From assembly GCA_038501195.1 (NCBI GenBank), contig JBBPUQ010000001.1, positions 5,270,001-5,334,000 on the forward strand: 64,000 bases of DNA, written 5' to 3'. Every line of letters starts with the position of its first letter. Within the stretch, counting starts at the first letter, position 1. Below the pieces are notes generated by a model, which was not told the origin of the DNA, searched no databases, and worked only from the letters and a program-made list of their open reading frames with translations. The translations under genes were made by a program, and so were the position numbers. Source of the stretch: Nemania diffusa. Taxonomy: Eukaryota > Ascomycota > Sordariomycetes > Xylariales > Xylariaceae. This document shows positions 33,509 through 44,955 of the stretch, piece after piece.

Positions 33509-35356
33509 TTATGAGCCTGCATCGTTGCAAGCTTGTCCATTGTTGGCGCCGTTGCAGTCCGCCACCATCTTGGCGAAGTTTCGCACAACGTCACCGGGGA
33601 TCTGATCCCACAGTAGAGATCGCGTATATACCTCAGAGGCCGTTTGTTTTTCGTTGGGACGCATACTCGCCAGAGCCTCAGCAAGGTTGCGGCGTTTATG
33701 ACTGATAGAAGGGGGCTGTGGATGGCGGATGAAGTCTTGTGAAGTGAGTCCATTGTACTGGGCTGGCGTAAGGGAGAATGCTTGCTCATTGGTCTGCTGT
33801 TCCGTGGGCTGTGTTAGAGAATCCGCTAGATCCCCGAGCATCGACGGCGCCACACTATCCAAAGCATGACTGGTCATCGGTACCGACGCGGCTGTCGTCC
33901 ATGTCGCCGCACCGGAGGGTTGGGGCGCTGCGGCCTCTATCGCATTGTTGGGGGCATGGGCCACATCAGCATCCTTGAGGATGTTGTTGAGCAGAGTGGC
34001 AGAGGCCTCGCGCATGTCCTCGGACACCCGGGGAAACGTGGGGGTCGACCGGTTGGAAAGAACAAAGGCGCCGACGAGGAACAGCATGAAGAGGAGACCG
34101 CCCTGGGTGGCCGGTTTCTCGACCTCGCCAGTAAGAGTAATCTCGGGCTTCTTCTGGTGAACGATTTGCACCTCTTGCTTGACTTCGGGCTCCATGGCGT
34201 AATCTTCCATGTACGTCATATTGTCCCAAGTGCCATCCATGGTGATATTGTCCATGTCGTTGAAGCCGTTGTTGAACCCATTGTTACTGGGCATAGCAGC
34301 GTGCTCAAGTCGTTGGACGTGATCAGTCAGAATGGTGACCTTTTTGCGTAGTTCTCCAGTCTCGATGGTATGTCTCTGCACCATGTCCTCCTTCTCTATG
34401 CGCAAGTCCTCGATATGGTTTTGCAAGAAATCCTTTTCGCGGAGGAGCTGAGCGAGCTTTCCGTTGAGCTCTGCCATGTCGTCTTCCATGTTGGAGATGA
34501 GACCCGTGTAGTGCTTCTTCTCCTCTTCGAGCCGTTCCGTGTGCTGCTTCTTCCTTTGTCTGGAATCCAAGGCAGCTTGCCGGTTGCGCAGAAGCCGCTT
34601 TTGCTGCTTGAGCTCCTTGATCTCCTGATCATCTGTTGATTGAGAGATCAAGGTGTCAATGTTATCCAGATTCCGCTCGGCGGGGATATCAAACCGAGCG
34701 TTCTTCTTGCGGATACCATCGCCACGACGCATCTCATTATGGGAGCGGATGGCCGAGTTTTCGACCTGAGACCTTTTCAAGGACTGGGCCTTGAAATCGG
34801 TGCTCATCCAATCCTTCTGAGGTGAAGTTGGGATAGAGGAGTTGCTGGGGCCGACTGCGGAGAACAACGGCACATGGCCGGTGGGGTTGCTGAATGGGGT
34901 CTGCATCGGGATAGACCGCTGGAAGATGGATGTGCTACCGTCGTATGTGGCTTCAAGCCCGTCATACTGTACGGGGGTGCACGTACCAGAGCCATGGCCC
35001 ATGGACCAGGGCTGGTTTTGTGAGCCGTAGGTGGCGTGAGTGGACTGATCCGGCCTTGTGAAGGGGTTGTTGTTTTGTGGCTCTAAGAAGGGGTTATTTG
35101 ACGGCACGGACTGCATGTCGACGGACTGCCAGTCTTCCGTCTTTGGGGAGAATAGAGCGCCGGCCACGGCGAAAGAATCCCTGCGGCTGTCGCCCATGGC
35201 AGGTGACATTTCGAGGGCGGAGTCGATGGTACTCCTATCCAGGATACCGTCGTCTAGTATGACAGCGTCGTCCTCCTCGAAGAACTTCTGCGCCTGACTT
35301 GTGTCGACCGTTAATGGGTTCGGCCGGTAAAAGGCGTGCATCTGATATGAGCCCAT
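33509..35356 (-). CDS. bZIP transcription factor with a C-terminal hydrophobic segment
   Basis: Intronless 615-residue nuclear regulator. The basic region at 252-271 contains RNRQAALDSRQRKK, matching the bZIP N-x-x-A-A-x-x-S-R signature, and is followed by an unusually long heptad coiled coil to about residue 350. Residues 1-200 are Asn/Gln/Ser/Pro-rich and probably hold activation regions. A short hydrophobic segment, GGLLFMLFLVGAFVL at 419-433, lies after the zipper. This could be a membrane anchor as in ER-tethered bZIP factors, or a buried helix. The frame is open from the ATG at 35356 (CAT 35354-35356) to the stop at 33509-33511. Target genes are unknown. The gene stands alone between about 9 kb and 6 kb of non-coding DNA, which in fungi often marks developmental regulators with long leaders. 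Confidence 0.88.
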   Translation of the reverse strand: MGSYQMHAFYRPNPLTVDTSQAQKFFEEDDAVILDDGILDRSTIDSALEMSPAMGDSRRDSFAVAGALFSPKTEDWQSVDMQSVPSNNPFLEPQNNNPFTRPDQSTHATYGSQNQPWSMGHGSGTCTPVQYDGLEATYDGSTSIFQRSIPMQTPFSNPTGHVPLFSAVGPSNSSIPTSPQKDWMSTDFKAQSLKRSQVENSAIRSHNEMRRGDGIRKKNARFDIPAERNLDNIDTLISQSTDDQEIKELKQQKRLLRNRQAALDSRQRKKQHTERLEEEKKHYTGLISNMEDDMAELNGKLAQLLREKDFLQNHIEDLRIEKEDMVQRHTIETGELRKKVTILTDHVQRLEHAAMPSNNGFNNGFNDMDNITMDGTWDNMTYMEDYAMEPEVKQEVQIVHQKKPEITLTGEVEKPATQGGLLFMLFLVGAFVLSNRSTPTFPRVSEDMREASATLLNNILKDADVAHAPNNAIEAAAPQPSGAATWTTAASVPMTSHALDSVAPSMLGDLADSLTQPTEQQTNEQAFSLTPAQYNGLTSQDFIRHPQPPSISHKRRNLAEALASMRPNEKQTASEVYTRSLLWDQIPGDVVRNFAKMVADCNGANNGQACNDAGS

Positions 35357-38300
35357 GGCTGGAAAATGTGTGAAGCTGTGACTAGAGAGCTGTGTCTATG
35401 TTCAAGAGAATTGTATGAAGAGGATGGCGTAAAGCTCTATAAGATATATGTCTCATTAGTACACAGGGTGGTTGTGCAGGGCGAGAGTGAGCGCAATGAC
35501 GAGTGACTATGAGTGATTCGATGCACTCTTTGACATGGACGCAAGTGAGGTGTAGTGGCTTGCCAGACCTGAAGCCTCAAGAGAGGAGTGAGGAGGGTGT
35601 ATGCAGATATGATGTAGTGAGAGAGACAATGGAGGAGAGCAGCCGGGGGGGAGGGGGGGTAGAGGGAGTATAATATGTAAAGATCAAGAGGTTGGGCCGT
35701 GTGGTAGGGAGGGAGGGTAGGGTATGTAAGTAGTGTAGGTGGTATTGAGCTGCCTGTGGTGGTGGTTGTGGTAGTTTGTAGTGGTGGTGGTGGTTGTGAC
35801 GAGTGTGGAGGGTGATGGCATGTCAAGCAAGCAGGTGGTTGTGTGGAACCGTCCTCAGAGCGGGAAAGCCGGGTCAAGTCTCTGAGCAGAGCGGAGGGAG
35901 AGCAGGGCAAAAAAGAGCGAGGTATATACTATAGAGAAAATGGCTTGTGTTCAACTTACACTCTCTTCAGACGAGTCTTCTTGGAGGGGTGCGGGGGTGA
36001 TATGATCCGTTTCTCTGTGTAAGACAGAGCGTGTGGAAGAAGGATGAGAATAATAATAATAATAATTGGAATAATAGACAGCTTTCAAGTCGCCGTAGGA
36101 CTTAGAAACAGCAGCAGCGAGATGCGAGATCGCGTTGAATCTCGAGCAATATCAACAATAGAAATGTTTGTTACTATGTATGAGGTCGGGGGCGCCGTTT
36201 GGACGGGGGGGAAGCTCGTGGTACTTAAAGAAGAGCATCAGGTTGGGTCGCCCATGACTCTCGCAGGGATACCACACTCTTACGGTACGGTACGGTACAT
36301 ACATCTATACATGCATGCATCTGTACCTCGCGGGCAGTTGTGCAGCGGTGCAGTCGTGCAGCAGCGGGTACAGTAGGTAGTTTAGTCTACCTAAGGTATG
36401 TGAGTGTATGTAAGTGGATGTAGTGTATACTAGGGAGGTAGTATACTCTATCCAGTAGGTAGCATACTCTATCGCGTAGGTAGCGTATCGACAGACTGGG
36501 TACAGTAGTAGCTAGTGCAGCGTACTCTGTACGGAGACGGGGAATTGCCAAAGGAAGGTCACGGAGTTGTGGAGAACGAGAAGAAGCCCATGAGACCCCC
36601 CGGCTGATAGACAAGGACTGGGAGTGGTGGTGTGCGACAGAGGACTGGTGGAAGGACGAGACCATACGCTAGATAGTGAAGGCCGTCTACTTACGGGGGT
36701 GTGTGCTTGGAACAGCTAGGAAGCAGCGAGCGATATGGAAGCTGTTCCGGTCGATGGGGGTGACCCTCAGCCAAGAACTTAGGCCGTTACCGAGCCCCAC
36801 TATTCCTCATAACTGTCACCAGAAGTAAAAAGTAGGTGAGCACTGGACGACTGGAGGGAGAAAAAAATTAAAAATTTTTCGAAATAATAAAAATAAGAGC
36901 ACAAATCATTGGTCGCTCGACTAGTTGATTGTCCTTGTCTGATCGAACCATTACCATGCCTACCTGCTCTGGCTCCCGCGTGGTGTGTATAGTGCTCTTC
37001 ATGATCATGATCCCTTACGACCAAACAGTTGGGATGCCTACCAAGGAGCCCAAGACGGTGGCATCCGCCCATGAGAAGTCTGGCGAATGAGTGCACCCGT
37101 CATCGACTCTGTGATTGTTGTATGGCTATCGTGGGAGTGGCCAAGCTCCAAGCTAGGCGCAGTAGTACGTACCTATTACGGGCTCTAGAGTACTTGCACG
37201 GCTATCACTCACAGAGCGTGCGTAAGTAGAACGACGCCCAGTGGAATCCTACGCCCGCCGCCCGTAAGACCTGTCACTGGCCGGTTTATGGTGAGATAAC
37301 GGGGTTGGTTTCTCCCCAATACGGTACGATTTGTGCATGATAGCCGTTTCGAGGGCGCTCCGTAACCCACGGTATAAGGACGTGACTGCTGAGGAGTGAT
37401 TCGCGGATATGCCCCAGCATCGAAGGTACCTTTGTACAATACCGTCCAATACTGTCGCAAAGTGGGCTAATAGGTGCAGGTTGGGCATCGACGGCCTTGG
37501 GTGCGAATGCTACCTAACCGCCCTTGGAGCTATGCACGCACACCAAGGCGCCTACGAGACTGACTGACTGACTGGAAGCAGCTCTTATTCCACTTGCGAT
37601 TGCTCAGTATGTGAGTACTGCGTACTGAGTACGTGGGGGGAGGAGTGACAGATAGCACTGCTGCCAGGCACTGGCCATGAGCTCTTGCTGTACTCGCTAT
37701 ACGGGCACCAGATCAGTCTACGCCTGAGGCGATGGTACTATCGTACTGTAGTCTCATGCCCGCCTCAGCCATTCAACGATCGATCCTCGGGTCGACGGCG
37801 ACCTTATCGGCACCAAAAAGGGCAGATCAAGCTTTCAGCTGGCGAATGGCGATGCGATGGCAACTGCACGCGATGCGTTTGGTCTACTTAGCAGAGTCTA
37901 GATACTTAGTAACAGGCAGCGCGATGTTTGCGCAAGAGGTGGCGGAGCGCTCTTCACGAAAAAGCTCCAGAGTCTACGCATACAGCATCGACGCAGTATC
38001 TACGCAGTCCCTACTCCGGGCATTATTTCGCCCTCGGCAACGGGCAATGCCTCTTCCTAGCCGGTCACATGATCTTGTCCGTCGGTGTTCTAGATCTACT
38101 GCATGCTGTGAATATTCTGTGTTTGGGGTAGATAGTTTGTGAAACGCAGCTAGAGTACAATTGCGACAGTGAGAACCTATAGCAGTCTGTCTGGGGTTCT
38201 CTGCGATGCATATCTATTTTCTGCCGTGCTCATTTGAGTCTCTCGTGTGTGTCAGTTCAGCAATGATTAGCCGCGAATCTCTCGCCGCCCGTCACGATCG

Positions 38301-41300
38301 CCTCGCCTATCGCTTGTGCCGCCACACTTAAACACTTAAACTGCCTGCTAACCGTATCCCATCCCATGTATGCCTATCCTTACGCAGTACCGATGTAGAT
38401 ATGCCGTGAAGCTTTACTATCTCCCCCCCGGCCTGCCACGGCACCTTGCTTGGATCTCGGAACGGGAAGACGGGAATATCACTTCTCAAATCGAAGCTAG
38501 ACAAGGAGCCCGGAGTCGATCACTCTTGTTACTTACCCATGCCTGGTTTTCTCTTCATACCTACATACATACGTATGTACTCTGTATGCGTAGGTATTAC
38601 TCTCTACATATACCTGTTTTAGTGGCATAATGCCTACCTACATAGAGTGGTACCACCGACGAGCAACATGAAATAGGCATTGCGTACGCAGCAGAAAGGA
38701 GCTCGACGAGCGCGCTGACTAGTACCGATTTGAAATGACCTGATGATTTTGGACAAAGTTCAAGCTCTGGGCCCCACTTTGAAGTTTTTCGCTTGTGAAA
38801 CTGTTGTTGCGGTGAGGCTTGCTTGTGTCTAATTAAAGCAAAGCGCGGGAACGACCGGGTGGGAAGCTCGCGCACAGGGCAATGGATGCGGTCGAGTTTC
38901 ACAGCACTCTATCTGTACCTACGCAGCAGATGCTCTCCCTATCTAGGAAGTACGTAGGCACCGCTAACCGGTATGCGGACGAGTAGTAGAATAGTAGCAT
39001 GGTTATAGGTTGGCTATACGCAATACTAGCACTCTAGGATGGGATGTTGTGGGCTTTGAAGGAAAAGCTATTTTCATTAGGTGCATCCGCTGAAGGATCT
39101 ACTTAGACTAATACGTACTACACTACCCGTAGATGCTTCAAATGCTCTGAACTACCTATAGGTAGTCTTCAAGTAGTGGAAATAAGTTTAAGTATTAAGT
39201 TAAGGATTTGCTAAGCTTAACCGGATTATCAACGCAAGTGGTGCACTAAAATCTACCGGTACAATCTTGCCGAGGCAGACTTGTGTGGTGGGAGCGTTTT
39301 AGGCAATTGATGGCATCTGAGAAGAAGGCTGTCTCGCTTCTTTGCAAACGGGATTTTATTTCATCCTTCCGTCGTCAGAAATGGAGCGCAGGCCGAGTGG
39401 CGCTTCGTCGCGTCCCGGTATGATCTGCTTGTTACAATAGCGCGTCTTGGGTCGAAGCGAAGCACATAGGTCGGCGAAGAGGCGAGTGATCCTTGGCACG
39501 ATAGTTGGCCTGTTTTTTCGACCGCAGGCCAATATTTACGGGAGGTTGGTGAAGATCCTTGCGATCCTTGTCCGGCCGATTGGTTTCGAACCCATATTTT
39601 CGAAAAGGCGCGCGCCATTACTGAGGCTGAGGTGCAAATAAAAGTTCACATTGTATCTAGTCTAAGTAATAAGTACCTCCCTACTTGGTCACATTTCCAT
39701 TCCTAGCATTGAACGGTTTTGCCACGATCGTTAAGCGCAGCGGCGAAGCGCAATGTGTTGAATGAGCAGAGTTCGCCTTGGGCGCGCGATTGGGTGACGG
39801 GCGCATAATTCTCCACGCTCTCTAAGTAGAGAGACTAAGCTACGCTTGGCTCAAAGTGAAACGAGTTGGGCACTTCTGTATTGTTCGTAGTCAACGACGT
39901 TCGCGCGTGACGCAACCGTATTGAAGGCATCACGAGCGACTCAATACATTGTGTCGTGACGCGGTATTTGACCGAGTTGGGGGCAGATCATATGCAATAT
40001 CCACGGTCTAGTGTACACCGAGTCGGGAATACTGAACATATGAACGATTATGACCCGGCCTAAGTACGGAACGAGAGGCGCTCGGAGTGGACCCATGCCC
40101 GAGTTGGAAGTTGTTAGGCACGAATTACTGGTAAAATATGACCATGGCCGCATAACAGCGCGGCCAGGTCCTACGAGATGTGATCAGAGTATTTCCTTCC
40201 AGTGTGATATGGTAGCCAAAGAGAGCTCGGCAAGGTCATTCCTGGGTTAATAACCTTATTTTAGAGAAATTTTAAGACATTGACGAGCTGAGAAGTACCA
40301 CCCGTGGGCCTGTTGGAGTCGGAGTGTAACAGGATTCCCGTATCGGCTGTTTGCAAACAGCGGTGAAAGTTTCATAGTAACACCTCAACTAACAGACTTA
40401 CTACTCTGCGGCGGTCGTCCCTAGCCTTGTATAGTCAATACCGATCTGCTGGGAATGATCATGATCATACTTTACATTGATAGATATAACCTCATAACAT
40501 CTGGTGAGATGTTGTAGCACGAACTGGGCTAATTCCCATGTGGCGGCGGGGTTCACTCCAATGCTGCAGTCTTTTTCTCACGCCAGTTGAAGTGATTCCT
40601 GGTTCGTGGTTTCTTGCAGATCTAGTGTGTCGGTATGGTACTTTCGAGCCCACTTGCCAACTCGCGGTATCAGATACGGGCAGCTTGCTCGACAGGCTAT
40701 TTTCTTTTTTGATACGGTTGTAAAGAGGGTATTCATTGGATATTCTACCTCTTTACTTGTAATGCCTAGCTTGTGACATAATCCCTTTTTCATGAGTTTC
40801 TCGTAGTAAGTTCGAGTTCATTTTTGCACCTAAAGTGGGTGACTCAGCACTCAACCCCAATCGAGGACTGGCGGTGTAACTCCTGCCGGTCGGAAGCTCT
40901 TCCGACTCGTGGTCTATGGCAAACGCTTCCATTTTAGTCAATTCCTTCCATCGCGTCCTGGCCACTCATTCTGAGTTAGCTGGGAGAATCTGAAACGAAA
41001 CTGGTGCCCAACTTGATCGCTAATAGTGTCTCCTACTTCGCCTTACGTAGCTCAGTGTGGAGCTCAGTATTTGTGTGTCAAGACTCAAGGAAACATGAAG
41101 TGGCAAGTTTGCCCGCATTTGTCAACTCCTGCCTTACGTGGCGGTGTAGAGGCTGGATACTGGACCGTACATAGCACAGTGCCAGGAGAAAACTTTGGGA
41201 GGCCTAGATATACTTGCTGCTTGTTCGGAGGATTGCTACAGAAATAGCATATCTATGTTGGCACATTCGTCCAAATCCGGGCAAGACTGGACAGATGACG

Positions 41301-41498
41301 AGTAGCTGGAACGAAGCACATTGCACGTAAACCTCAAAATGTGGGGATGCCGGTGGAGGATGTAGTGTTGGTATGGTCTTATTAGTAACTTCGGTATCGT
41401 TGACTCATAACGGCCTGCGATCGGATGTCAATCCGTCTCTTCTACGTCGCACCGAGGCCCGGCTCATTGGCCTTGAGGGCACCACGGATCGGCTCGGA
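35357..41498. other. Gene desert upstream of the bZIP gene
   Basis: About 6.1 kb with no gene I can support. The first kilobase (35360-36100) is pyrimidine-rich on the minus strand and likely carries the bZIP promoter and leader. The rest has microsatellites, a 21-bp tandem repeat and scattered CGAGTTGG-like words (39858-40105). A tRNA-like B-box at 39583-39593 lacks a foldable tRNA around it. Confidence 0.4.
36434..36496. repeat. 21-bp tandem repeat, nearly three units
   Basis: Units begin at 36434, 36455 and 36476. The consensus is GTAGGTAGCATACTCTATC plus two bases; the third unit is truncated and diverged. The unit contains the TAGGTA word found throughout the intergenic DNA. Confidence 0.65.
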
Positions 41499-43248
41499 CT
41501 ACTCGAACTCCCATAACTTGACAATAAGGTTATCTTCGACTCCGGAACCGGGATCGTTCGGCAGGAAAACCCGCTTAGGAATCATAAACTCGACAACTGG
41601 TGCCTTCTTGACCGATTTCGATAGCTCGGCCTCGACAAGCTACAACATTGTTAGCGGCAATTTTTTTGAGGTTAGAGCACGAACTCGACTTACGCTGTTA
41701 TAGGAGTGATCTAAGAAGTCCTCCATATTGTACGAAGTTTTAGTGAATTGATCCGATAGTATTTTTGCAATCGTTGCGACCATGGGATGATAGTGCGCCT
41801 GGAGTTGCACAACCTCCCACAAACAGCTATCAATGGCGTTAGTTTCCATGGGGTCTTCTTCTTTCTCGTTGAATGGATCGTCCATTCCTTCACTTTCCAC
41901 CAGAGTTCTTTCTTCCGGAGTCCGCATGACACGGTGGACCATAAATGATAGCATTGGATGGCGGCGAATAATATTATAGGCCCATGGAATCACAGCAACG
42001 ATAGCTGACGGAGGCGCATTAAGGCACAGTCTAACAAGTCTTTTCAGGAAGCTCCCGACAAGCGCCGCGGGAAGATGGGAGCTTGAAAGGAAGGTGTCCA
42101 ATAAACGCATGAAACTTGACCGGTGTTTCGAGTGAAGCATATCAGCGTCTAACAACGAATATAATTTTTGATAGAAAGACGGGTAGTCCAAGTTTCGATT
42201 CTGGATTAGATAAAACAGGCCGGAGAGCGCGAGCAGAGATAACGACCCTCCGGTGTTGTAGGAATCTGTCAGAAAGTCCATAAGGAGCTCTGGCTGGAGA
42301 AACCAAGGGGCTATCGAATCTGCCATAATTTCAAGCAACTGCTTTCTTTGCCGCCGATCTAGGCTGCACCTTAGCAGCGCAACCCAAGCTGACTGGCATT
42401 GCTTCTTTTGTTGGTGCAGTGACAAGACAAGGTCGGACTTTTTCTTGGGGAGATTAACGACATATAGAGAGCCGAGATCATCGGCACCCTCAGGAACACT
42501 GTCGAAGAAGGAAAGCATATCAAATATGCTGTTGAATAAATCATCATCAATGGATGAAGCATGTTGATTCGCAAGTAGGTCACTATTAACGATTAGTCAA
42601 AGGGCAAATACATCCAGCAAGGAGACTTTACCTTAAGGCCTGGAAAGTATAGAAGCGAATGTCGGCATATTCTCCCAGATATTTCTCACAAAATTCTTCT
42701 TGGACATCCTCAAACCTTTTACTGACGAGCGCCCCAACAATATCCTTCAAAAATATCTTGGGAAAAGTCGTATCGCCTTTGTCGCTAGTGATTTGAGTCT
42801 CGGCCTTAAGAAGTCGCATAGATAGGGTGAGGGCGGTTGATGCTGACGCCTCTTCGCCCAATGCAGCCATGAGAAGTTTCTTGTAGTCAGAAAGCCTCTC
42901 TTTGAGCCATTGTATGACGATAGTTTCCCTCTCTGACTGGCCTGCTCTGCGTGACAGGCTGCCAGAGGCTAGCAACCTTAAGAACACCCTGCATAGGGAG
43001 ACCGCAGCGAACAACGCAACTTCATAGTCCTCTTGTTCTTTGGCGAAGTCCAACAGCGCAGTTATATTGTTGTAGTTCTTCTTAGATTTGAGAATCTCAT
43101 CTTCAAGCAGTAGGATCTCGGCTTGTCGATTTTCTTCGTCTCCTTCTTCTTCTTCGTCGCTACTCTCGGGTTTCGTTCGCTTGCTTGGTTTGTCGGGTAC
43201 TTTGGCTCGCTTCCTTTTTATGGATTTCTCGTTTATAGTGCTAGGCAT
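41499..43248 (-). CDS. NOC4: Nucleolar complex protein Noc4
   Basis: CBF/Mak21-family protein that with Nop14 helps small-subunit pre-ribosome maturation and export. Exons 42632-43248, 41694-42582 and 41499-41639 join to 548 residues, normal for fungal Noc4. The start is the ATG at 43248; the frame extends nine bases further only through a GTG. The N-terminus is Lys/Arg- and Glu-rich (nuclear/nucleolar targeting). The CBF-type core lies in the middle exon with SLLALSGLFYLIQNRNLDYP, FMRLLDTFLSSSHLPAALV and AIVAVIPWAYNIIRRHP. The C-terminal exon encodes the conserved VEFMIPKRVFLP and ends LIVKLWEFE. It is divergent from ATP4 over 350 nt. Confidence 0.92.
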
Positions 43249-43438
43249 TTTGGTCACAGGTTCCCAAAAGATTTGCGACCGTTTTATGGCTGAGAAAAAG
43301 AAGGAGGAAAAAAAAAGCCCAAGTTGTAGCCTCGAGGGGCAATTAGCGACAAGGCTGGTTGATGCACGCTGTAACTTTTACTTGTTTGAGCTAGATAGAC
43401 CCTCTAGCAGGGGTTTTTGAGAGCGAGTATCCACTAAT

Positions 43439-43458
43439 CACGTGCCAATCCAACCAAT
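43439..43458. promoter_or_regulatory. CACGTG E-box with two CCAAT boxes
   Basis: In the 350-nt spacer between NOC4 (minus) and ATP4 (plus), a palindromic CACGTG (43439-43444) is followed immediately by CCAAT at 43445 and again at 43454. CCAAT is bound by the HAP/CBC complex, which in fungi activates respiratory genes, and CACGTG by bHLH factors such as Cbf1. The spacing is tight enough for joint binding. Placement fits control of ATP4 and possibly NOC4. Confidence 0.5.
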
Positions 43459-43598
43459 CACAGGGGCCGATTGAAGCTCACTTCAAGCCGAATAAAACCT
43501 CATTCTCGGGATCCTGGAAAGCTCTAAATGCAGACTGTCCGTTGCTCTCGGCAAGCAAATTAACTTCCCGTCATCGTCGCCCTATCCATCATCCCACC

Positions 43599-44549
43599 AT
43601 GGCCTCCCGTCTGGCTACACGCGCCTTCGGTAAGTTCCAGAAATTTAGTGATTTAGCGCCCATTCTTCAATTGGCTATTTTCGGCCAGCTCTACTCACCT
43701 CGCTCGTCTTCTCCTATCAGGTGCCGCCCGCATTCGTCCGACTATCAGCCCGCGGGCCGCTCTCCCCGCCGTCACCTCGTCCTTGACTACATCGCGCTCG
43801 AACTCCAACGTACCCGCTACCGAGCCCAAGGTCAAGGCCCAGTCTATCGTTGACTCGCTACCCGGCAACTCTATCATCTCCAAAACCGCCATCCTCTCCT
43901 CCGCCGCCGGTATCTCCGTCTACGCCATCAGCAGCGAGTACTATGTCGTCAACGAGGAAACCGTGGTCGCCTTCTGCCTTCTCAGCGTCTGGGCCGGACT
44001 GATCAAGTTCGGTGGTCCCATGTACAAGGAGTGGGCGCAGGCCCAGAACGACAAGATCAAGGGTATCTTGAACGCCGCCCGTGTCGACCACACCCAGGCC
44101 GTGAAGAACCGAATCGACAACGTCCAACAGATGGGTGGAGTTGTTGATGTCACAAAAGCTCTTTTCGAGGTCTCGAAGGTGAGGGGAGAAAAGGAGTCTG
44201 GACTAGAACGGAACAGCAGGCTGATCAGAATCGCATAGGAAACTGCACAGCTTGAGGCCAAGGCCTTCGAGCTTGAGCAGACCACCGCATTGGCCTCCGA
44301 GGCCAAGTCTGTTTTAGATTCCTGGGTACGATATGAGGGTCAAGTTAAGCAGCGTCAACAAAGGGAACTGGCTCAGAGCGTTATTGCCAAGGTGACGAAG
44401 GAGCTCGAGAACCCCAAGGCCCTTCAGCAGATACTTCAACAGAGCATCGCTGATGTGGAAAGTGAGTATCCCTTTTTAAAAAATATCGGCTCTCAACCCT
44501 CCCCAGTACTAATAGTCGCATAGGGATCGTCTCGTCAAAGGCTCAATAG
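43599..44549 (+). CDS. ATP4: Mitochondrial F1Fo-ATP synthase subunit b
   Basis: Peripheral-stalk subunit of mitochondrial ATP synthase in the inner membrane. Exons 43599-43629, 43721-44178, 44239-44461 and 44524-44549 join to 245 residues. The Arg/Ser/Ala-rich N-terminus without acidic residues is a mitochondrial presequence. A hydrophobic hairpin follows (ISKTAILSSAAGISVYAIS and VVAFCLLSVWAGLIKFGG), then a long charged helix (KEWAQAQNDKIKGILNAA, ELEQTTALASEAKSVLDSW, RQQRELAQSVIAK) that contacts F1. The last exon encodes only nine codons (part of R, then IVSSKAQ and stop), as in related fungi. It shares its promoter with NOC4. Confidence 0.95.
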
Positions 44550-44955
44550 ACTGAATAATCAAGATACTCCCTAACGCAACCAAATACTTGTTTCCTTTGT
44601 TTACCCAACCTGTGTCTATAGAACACCCTGTGCATTAGTCAATAGAAACATTCAACGTTAGGCGTGCCAATTTTGCCCTCTGCCGTTCGACAGATTGTTA
44701 TTATTGTGGATCGTGTATAATAGGGGCCGGTATTCCCCAAATACACTGAGAAGTATATTTTACAAGAACTCCTAGGATCTTTGGATATACGGTTCCTCAG
44801 CGGGAAGTGTACAGCACTGAATATGCTAAAATATTCCCTTAATGCAACCTAGACATTTAAATTCCCATAAAACTCCTTACATGATAAATTAATTTGCTAG
44901 CTACATTGTGCGTACAAACACAATTACGGTATGAGAAGACCTAAGCAAAAGATCT
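44550..44955. other. Convergent intergenic region
   Basis: Lies between the 3' ends of ATP4 and the Ipa1-like gene. AT-rich, with no gene or RNA seen. Confidence 0.4.

Noticed and set aside
33866..34351. 161-codon frame antisense to the bZIP gene
   Set aside because: Overlaps the bZIP coding sequence and lacks any domain.
35437..35910. 157-codon Pro/Thr/Leu-rich frame upstream of the bZIP gene
   Set aside because: Starts at TTG, low complexity from pyrimidine-rich leader DNA; probably the bZIP 5' region rather than a gene.
39541..39620. tRNA gene on the minus strand
   Set aside because: A perfect B-box word (GGTTCGAAACC) is present, but the flanks give no paired T-arm, no acceptor stem and no A-box at the right distance.
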